Positions 57,934 to 64,000 of a stretch of DNA of 64,000 bases are shown piece after piece. The stretch's first letter is position 1. Each line of letters begins with the position of its first letter. The notes under the pieces were generated by a model. That model saw only the letters and a program-made list of their open reading frames with translations. It did not search any database and had not been told where the DNA came from. Source of the DNA: Eublepharis macularius (lineage: Eukaryota > Chordata > Lepidosauria > Squamata > Eublepharidae); the NCBI RefSeq assembly GCF_028583425.1, contig NC_072791.1, forward strand, positions 191,494,311 through 191,558,310. The letters are read 5' to 3'. The position numbers and the translations under genes were made by a program.

Positions 57934-58519
57934 CTGCAATTTAAAACAGAGTGTATTGACCGGCAGAACAAAAACATTCACTTTCCACTATATCTCAAAA
58001 CCTGGCTGATGGTTTTCAACACATAACACATTTAATTTTACCATCCTGTGAGATTAGGCTGAGAAACAGTATATTACTCTAGATAAGTGAGCAAGCTTTT
58101 TAGCTGAGTGTGGAAGTCAGTTGGCTTTCCTTCATCCTTCTTTTTAAAGTCATTTTATTCTTATCTAAGAATCTCTTTTACTGGCCAAGAAATAAAAACC
58201 CCGTACAACCATTAAACACCAGCTAATAAAATCCAGAAACATAAACATACACAAAAATTTTAAATTGGAGCAATATCCTCACACCTTTGGCTTATTCATT
58301 CCTGCTGGAGTTCCTTATTAAAACTACAAAAACGTTAACATTTGATTTGCCTGTTCTGAAGTACCTAATCTTATACTTGGTCCAAGACTGGCTTTAGCTT
58401 GTGGGAAGGCCAACTCAGCAATGTCCAGGAAAACTCTTCCCTGCATACTCTTCAAGAATTTCCAAAAAGCATTCGTTGTTAATATTAGGAAAGCAATAGA
58501 CATCATAGCTTGAAAACAG

Positions 58520-58640
58520 GTTGTTATTTATTATTTATTTTAAAAATTTATATCACATTTTCCTGCCCAATCAGGCAACAAAGGCAGCTAATATTTAAAA
58601 GAAAGCATTATAAAATATATCATAAAATCAAAACTAAAAC
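58520..58640 (-). mobile_element. LINE 3'-end fragment
   Basis: TATTTATTTTAAAAATTTAT then TTTTCCTGCCCAATCAGGCA is the reverse complement of an L2/CR1 3' terminus (GCC...GATTGGGCAGGxxxATATAAAT). A short (AT)n run follows at about 58640-58654. Confidence 0.45.
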
Positions 58641-59250
58641 ATATATATATATAGGACAGAGAGAGCAGTTAAGGGCCATTGAAGAAACATTAGATGAACA
58701 CAAAAAAGTCTTCACCCACCTGATGGAAGACAGTAATAGAAGGGGACAGACAGGAGGGTATTCCCTATGTTTGCCACTACAATCAAAAGTGCTCTCATGA
58801 CAGCAGGACTTCTTGGTTGTGGCGCTATGGAATTCTGTCCCCAAGGATATTAATCAAGACCTTTTTTTGGTTAAGTATCATGCTGCTTAAAAAGTTATGA
58901 TGCCAGTGAGGATTTGGTTGTTTAGTAGAACATTTGCCATTAGAGGCTAGACATAGCAATTCAGGAATCAAAACAGATGAGACATCTGATGCGTGGAGGA
59001 CATGCATCAGTTTCCTGCAAGGTTCGAAAAGAACGTCAGTCAGGGAAAAGAGGGAGAATCCCCCCCTCTCTCTGGCAGGGGTTCTTTCTCTAGGTGTCTC
59101 ATCTAGTCTGCTGGCTCCCTCTCTCTGCTGCCAGCATGCTCGGCTCCCAAGAGCATTTAGGGGAGCAAGGGGAGCCCCCTGGCAGCAGGAAGAGGAAGCA
59201 CGCTCCCCTTGTTCCCTATCTCTTGTTGGATAGAGAAGATTCACACTTTT

Positions 59251-59532
59251 TGTAAAACAAAGAGTTTGGAGGGGGAGTCGAAAGGAAATTAAGCTTTGGC
59301 TAGTACTCTTAACTCCTTAGTTGCTGAATTACACAGTCTCCCCCGCCCTCTTTAAGATCTGGTAGACTCTACCCAGAGGGGGTTGCTGAACTACACAGTC
59401 TCTCCCTCCCTGCCCCCTCTGGATGGAATCTGTGGGGGTGGGGGAGACTATAGTTCAGCAACTAAGGAGTTAAGGGAACTAGCCAAAAGCTTTTTTCTTT
59501 TCCACCCCTCCCTCCCAACTCTTTGTTTTATA
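59251..59532. repeat. Foldback element with ~95-bp arms
   Basis: The left arm has AAAACAAAGAGTTTGGAGGG, TTTGGCTAGTACTCTTAACT and CCTTAGTTGCTGAATTACAC. The right arm is the inverted copy (CTATAGTTCAGCAACTAAGG, AGTTAAGGGAACTAGCCAAA, CAACTCTTTGTTTTATAG). An extra direct copy of TTGCTGAA(C/T)TACACAGTCTC lies in the loop (59322-59403). There is no coding capacity and the class is unknown. Confidence 0.65.
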
Positions 59533-59811
59533 GAAAGAGTGGATCCTTCTCTCTCCACAGTGTCTGATCCAGTGGCTCTTTTAAAACTACAGCTCCCAGG
59601 TAAAATTGCAAAACTGGACACTTAAACAGCGTGTGCCAGGCGTCACTGTGTGGTGAGACCCTTAGAATAATTTTCCATCCACTGCCGTGAAGGCTGTAAC
59701 CTTTATCTATATATCCACCTAATATAAACAAACATTTGCCCACTGTAAAGGTAATGGTCAAATAACCATTTTCCCCTAGGGTCCTGGCTATCCTGATATA
59801 CAGTACAGTAT

Positions 59812-59812
59812 C

Positions 59813-59870
<58 letters not shown>

Positions 59871-59872
59871 GA
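59812..59872. repeat. (AAC)n microsatellite
   Basis: About nineteen uninterrupted ACA/AAC units in intron sequence. The same trinucleotide forms SINE tails elsewhere in the window, so it may be an expanded tail, but no SINE body adjoins it. Confidence 0.92.
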
Positions 59873-59879
59873 GGTGGTG

Positions 59880-61970
59880 CACTTATCCAGAGGGGTCTAT
59901 TTTTGCCAAGGGCCTTTTTGCATTCCCGAATCCACAACATGCGTCTCCTACTTGACCTGTCTCCACAGTTGGATACTATTTTTGCAGGAATAATTTTTCA
60001 GGGTTTAGGAGATCTTGTGAATAGTTAGGAACTTATCTATAGCAATTTTGCTTTTAGGATGTCTTTGTTGATGTTTTTAATTTTGTTTTTATTTGGCAAC
60101 TGTTCTTGGAATTGTTTGTGTAAAGCACCTTCAACTAGGAAAGATGACATACAATGTTTAAAATAAACCAACAGCTGGATTTAATGAGAATCTGGTCATC
60201 TTGATTGTCACTGCAATGACAAAATAGGTATGGACATATACAAAAGCCAAGAGCAAATAAAAGCCAATTACTCTGCCACCTGTTTTTTTGGCTGTGATTA
60301 CTGAGAGTTGTGAGGATTTAGCCCTTATACTATCCTTTCCCCTATCCACATTTGGAAAAGTGATAGGGCTGTGGGCCCATATGCAGTAGCAATCAGCACT
60401 GTCGGTAGCATATGGGTTAGTCTATAACACAGTATGCTTCTATTTTTCGTATTAAATTAATATAAAACTATTATTATAGCAAGTATAACAATCCATTCCA
60501 AGACAGTTTCATAAGAAACCTGAGAACTGTTTGCTTTTTCAGAGAAGCATGGAGTCCTCAAGATGGAACAAGCACATTAAAAGAGAAATAAAATTATATC
60601 GAAGGTTTGGAACACTTAAATGCAAGAATCAGCCCATCTTCTCCTCAAAACTTTCATGATGTAATGCAGATGACCCTTTAGTGCACCACAATAAGAAGTG
60701 TGTTGATTAGACAAGGCTTTCTGGCTTAACAAGACTTCTAATGAGGACCTCAGTGCAAAGTAAAACATACTTTAAAGTAGCTGATGAATTTCTTCTGTAC
60801 AAGAGTGATATTGACATACTCTCTTTCCTGATTCTTCTTAAGTGTTATGTTTTACTAAATTTATATTCCCATCTTGCTGAGGATTAATATGAAAACAATC
60901 AAATACTGACATTCTAACAAACACTGGAAAAATATGGAGGATAAAAAAGGAAAGCCCCAAATAGGGTTAGCTCCTTAATTTAAGCAACTCTCTTCTATTT
61001 CCATATATATATATTCTCTGCTAATTAATACATTAAAATCTTGTGTATGACTCTGACATGAAAAACAGTGTGAACAAATATAAAATTAAAACAGCATTGC
61101 CTTTGATATTAAATCTGTTTTATATGCCCTGGAAACACTGGACTTCCTGCCACCAACCTCTGAGTAAGATATTTGCATTCAATTAATGATGAGCTTTAAT
61201 TTTCCTGTCTGCCAACTTTGCCCCCTTTTGTGGGGGAGGGGTCAATGACAACACAGCTAAATTGGCTGACTTGGCTTAGAAATTCTCCTCCCTTTTTGGA
61301 AAGAAGGGCTGAAACGTGATATATCACTGTATGCCATTACATTTCTACCCACCACTCATTTTGTTGGGAAGTGATCTAATCATAATTACATTGAATGCTG
61401 AAGGTCACTGAACTAAATTAATGAACCCAGTGTATCAGAAAGAAGTTTATTATTTTTTCTAACTATAATTATGTCAGGGAAAATGAACCCCTTTCTCCTC
61501 ATTCTATTATATTGAAAAAAAGAAACATAACACAAACACAATTAGGGGACTGGAACATGCAATTAAGAACTGCTTAACACTAGTCCATTCTAATTAATAA
61601 AGCCAATTTACACAATATGTAATCTTTTCAGATACTTAGTGCAGTCAAATGGTCTTTTGTAAAGAGTTCTCATCTTGGCAGGCAAGAGAAAGGGGGGGGG
61701 AAACCGTTTTCAAACTCCTTTATTCCTGGAAGGGAGGCTAAATGCCAATCAGTGTCGTGCATGTTAAAATTGACTGAAGTTATCTGAGCTTTTGGCACTC
61801 AGCTTTAGGGTTGGGTACATGCCAGATCTAGGGACAAATGCTCCAGCATAACAACAACAACAACACAATTTTATATGTAAACAGAAACTAAAAGTTAAGA
61901 TTTTAAGATTTTTATAGATAAGAAATATTTATAATATCAAATAGAATACAATGAAACATTTAACAAGAAA
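59880..61970. other. RBMS1 intron sequence, little recognised
   Basis: A possible LINE 3' end (AACTAGGAAAGATGACATAC near 60135-60160) is the only hint of a repeat. No exon was seen. Confidence 0.35.
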
Positions 61971-61975
61971 CATAC

Positions 61976-62034
61976 CTTTGCATTTGTTTGTTGTTTTATC
62001 CAAAATAGCTTTCGTTGATACAATTTTCCCGTAT
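61976..62034 (-). CDS. RBMS1: RBMS1 exon, RRM1 middle part
   Basis: The 59-nt exon reads (P)[19 protein letters not shown] on the minus strand. It starts after a TTTTAG acceptor and ends AAAG before a GTATG donor. It enters with the third base of a codon and leaves with the first base of a glycine codon completed by the next exon. It encodes the middle of RRM1, between the RNP2 and RNP1 motifs. It is the most 5' RBMS1 exon visible; I did not find the preceding exon in 62035-64000. Confidence 0.95.
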
Positions 62035-62589
62035 CTAAAATGATTTTTTAAAAAGAAAACAGATGTTTATTAAGCAGACCTTAGTAAATGACCATTGTCT
62101 TTTTCAGAATCAACTTTGGATCCCCCCCCAAAAAGCTCTGATCCCAGGTATAATTAATCTATTTTCTTTTTTATATATTTTTTAAAAAACTCGTTTGCAC
62201 CTGAAGACTTCAAAACTTTGAGCTAACTGGGCGGCTCCTAGAGATGTACTGACCGTAGTCTGTAGTCAACAGTTACTTTTCTAAATTTCCTGCCTCTGTT
62301 ACACGTGGATGTTATAGGCAAGTTGCATGTTACAAAAATTATTTTACGTTGCAAAAAAAGCTACAGGGATACAGCTGATCATAAGAAGGGCTGCAGGGGA
62401 GGGGGAAGAAAAGGGTAAAGGGCCCAAATGTGATTTGATTTCTCCTTGGCTGTTCTACTTTGACTATTAGGTTTTTCTTTATTCCCAGATATAATATACC
62501 ATCAAGTAATAAAAAACGCAATGGCTAGAATTCTCACTATTATTTCACCTGTAACAAAATTTATTTAGACATTCCTATTATGCTACTCT

Positions 62590-62775
62590 CCCCAATGTAG
62601 ACCCAAAGTAGCTTATAACATTCTTTTCTTCTCCATTTTATTGCAACTGCTATCCTGTAAGGTAAGTTAGGATGACTAGCCAAATGTCATAGAGCAGGTT
62701 GCCTTTGGAGAGTGGAGATTCAGTCTCCCAGTCTCTGTAGGGCACTCTTGACCACTACACCATTCTGGTTCTCAT
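62590..62775 (-). mobile_element. Old tRNA-type SINE remnant
   Basis: On the minus strand the head AACCAGAATGGTGTAGTGGT is followed by ACTGGGAGACTGAATCTCCA and a tail including GCTACTTTGGGTCTACATTG. This is the same layout as 43357-43562, diverged. Confidence 0.6.
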
Positions 62776-63227
62776 CTTACTTCCCTTCTTGCTCTAAATT
62801 ATAACGTATGTAATTATAAATATGATAATGGCAAAGTAGTACCCACTTTTAGTCTTCCTTAAACAATTATTTTCATACTCTACAAGAAGACTGCAAAAAA
62901 AATATGCAGGCCAAGTTTGGCATGGGAAGAGCAGCTTCCTTTAAGGGCCAAACTAGATGTTATAATGGCCATGGGTCTTACCCATGGATGCTGACACCAT
63001 TTTAAAAATTCCACAAGTGCCTAATCTCGATTGTGTCCAAGGCACAGGCACAAGCAGGGGATTTTGCCCCTTTCCCCACAACTTTTCAAATATCAAAACC
63101 TGTTTCAAAACTTCAACATGTGTAGGGGTGGCAAGATCCCACTGTGTTGCAGGCCTAATGTATTGGGCCATCACAGCATTTTTAAATGGCTGAAATTTTT
63201 CTCTAAAATGGCATCACCATAATTGCT

Positions 63228-63698
63228 AATAATAACATTTGATTTATATACCGCCCTTCAGGACAAGTTAATGCCCACTCAGAGCGGTTTACAAAGTATG
63301 CTATCGTTATCCCCACAACACAACACCCTGTGAGGTGCGTGGGGCTGAGACAGCTCCAGAGAGCTGTGACTAGCCCAAGGTAGGGTTGCCAGCTCCAAGT
63401 TGGGAAATTCCTGGAGATCTCAAGGGTGAAATCTGGAGAAACCTGGAGAAAGTGAGGTTTGGGGAGGGAAAGGACCTCGGCATGGCATAATTCCATAGAA
63501 TCCACCCCCCCAAAGTAGCCATTTTCTCCAGGTGAACTGATCTCTGTGTGTGTAATTCCGGGAGACTTCCAGCCACTACCTGGAGGCTGGCAACCCTAGC
63601 CCAAGGTCACCCAGCTGGCTTCAAGTGGAGGAGTGGGGAATCAAACCTGGCTCTCCAGATTAGAGTCCCACGCTCTTAGCCACTACACCAAACTGGCT
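63228..63698 (-). mobile_element. tRNA-derived SINE, interrupted
   Basis: On the minus strand the head is AGCCAGTTTGGTGTAGTGGC with B box GGTTTGATTCC (about 63630-63698). The tail GGCGGTATATAAATCAAATG is at 63228-63260. The hAT MITE at 63381-63598 splits it inside the CCTTGGGC block. Confidence 0.88.
63381..63598. mobile_element. hAT-type MITE nested in a SINE, perfect 8-bp TSD
   Basis: The 218-bp element has inverted ends TAGGGTTGCCAGCTCC and GGAGGCTGGCAACCCTA. GCCCAAGG at 63373-63380 is repeated exactly at 63599-63606. Removing the element and one repeat restores the SINE. Ends and TSD length fit hAT. It shares CCTGGAGATCT and CATTTTCTCCAGG-type blocks with 7430-7645 and 34044-34257. Confidence 0.9.
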
Positions 63699-64000
63699 AC
63701 ACCAAACTAGTTTGGCCTAACTGCAAGGTAGCCTTTCTCTTCCCCTCCTCAACCTACAGAGGAAAAAAAAAAAGTTCAAGAAACCTGTAAGTTAAGTATG
63801 CATGTATAAATGCTGACTATATACTCTAAGTAGAAACTCAGCACATAGGTAGGAATAAGTGACTTAATTTTCACCTACTGTCGTGAAAACAAATTGTCTC
63901 CTTTTCAGTCTCTCAGAGCCTTCCTGCCTACGGAAGCAGCTGCTACTTGGCTCTCCAGCCCTTAAAGGTGAAGAGGCCCTTTCACCACTGCCAGCCAGGT

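Larger units (their letters stand above)
12790..62034 (-). other. RBMS1: RBMS1 gene, 3' portion (spliced, minus strand)
   Basis: RBMS1 is a two-RRM protein of the MSSP family that binds single-stranded DNA and A/U-rich RNA and acts in the nucleus and cytoplasm. Eleven coding exons plus a non-coding terminal exon are readable on the minus strand, all with GT donors and AG acceptors and continuous phase. The assembled part starts inside RRM1, contains RRM2 with the LYISNL and RGVGFAR motifs, and ends in the low-complexity Q/P/S/T-rich tail. It encodes 322 residues; against my recollection of human RBMS1 (406 residues) only the first ~84 residues are missing, and these must lie beyond the window. 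RBMS1 was preferred over RBMS3 because of RRM2 positions such as [11 protein letters not shown] and the tail ending SPYTYQQNK rather than the RBMS3-type ending. No frameshift or stop interrupts the exons, so the gene looks functional. Confidence 0.96.

Noticed and set aside
16893..62034. Assignment to RBMS3 or RBMS2 instead of RBMS1
   Set aside because: RRM2 residues, the optional VRL, the 322-residue remainder and the ending SPYTYQQNK fit RBMS1 better. RBMS3 as I know it has [16 protein letters not shown] and AYSYQQSKP-type differences and a longer tail.
63630..63698. A tRNA gene on the minus strand
   Set aside because: A and B box-like motifs are present, but they form the head of a SINE with a body and tail repeated elsewhere in the window, and no cloverleaf with matched acceptor stem was evident.
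62035..64000. The RBMS1 exon encoding the start of RRM1 (NLYIRGLPP region)
   Set aside because: I looked for its reverse complement upstream of 62034 and did not find it, so it must lie beyond the window.
1..64000. CRISPR arrays, bacterial operons or integrated viral genomes
   Set aside because: No regularly spaced repeats, prokaryotic gene order, or retroviral gag-pro-pol-env set were seen. The only reverse transcriptases are LINE and DIRS-order remnants.

Overview
This window is vertebrate nuclear DNA, almost certainly from a squamate reptile (lizard or snake). It is AT-rich, mostly non-coding, and crowded with squamate-type repeats: tRNA-derived SINEs, L2-like LINE 3' ends, hAT and Harbinger-like palindromic MITEs, a DIRS1-like element and an Ngaro-type tyrosine-recombinase retrotransposon. 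No bacterial or organellar gene organisation is present.

The only host gene I can support is RBMS1 (RNA-binding motif, single-stranded-interacting protein 1, also known as MSSP/SCR2), on the minus strand. Eleven coding exons with canonical GT/AG borders were assembled by reading the reverse strand: 61976-62034, 57842-57933, 39060-39217, 37691-37770, 28536-28651, 27335-27384, 27141-27234, 25594-25644, 25058-25168, 24299-24379 and 16893-16970. They keep frame across every junction. Together they encode the last 322 residues, which fits a protein of about 406 residues whose first ~84 residues lie beyond base 64000. The stop codon sits 7 nt before a splice donor, so most of the 3'UTR (about 12790-15404) is on a separate final exon.

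Layout. 1-12.8 kb is intergenic DNA downstream of RBMS1, made of LINE, SINE and MITE debris, including an L2-like LINE carrying a 5S-rRNA-derived SINE. 12.8-15.4 kb is the RBMS1 terminal 3'UTR exon. 16.9-28.7 kb holds the seven 3'-most coding exons; the 7.3-kb intron 16971-24298 contains an L2-like LINE split by a 4-kb DIRS1-like element that was itself hit by a SINE. 28.7-37.7 kb is an intron with a SINE, a LINE pierced by a near-perfect CpG-rich palindrome, a foldback repeat and an LTR-retroelement-like fragment. 37.7-39.2 kb holds the two RRM2 exons. 39.2-57.8 kb is a large intron with a ~1-kb TIR element, a 5'-truncated Ngaro-like element (RT, RNase H, tyrosine recombinase, SGNH-hydrolase-like domain), a long inverted-repeat element bounded by a 15-bp direct repeat, a hAT MITE and two SINEs. 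57.8-64 kb holds the two visible RRM1 exons, a foldback, an AAC microsatellite and a SINE interrupted by a hAT MITE with a perfect 8-bp target duplication.

The most informative structures are the DIRS1-like element, which retains inverted terminal repeats and the internal complementary region predicted by the circular-intermediate model, and the Ngaro-like element with recognisable SGNH blocks. Both are defective relics. I found nothing that amounts to a new functional system.
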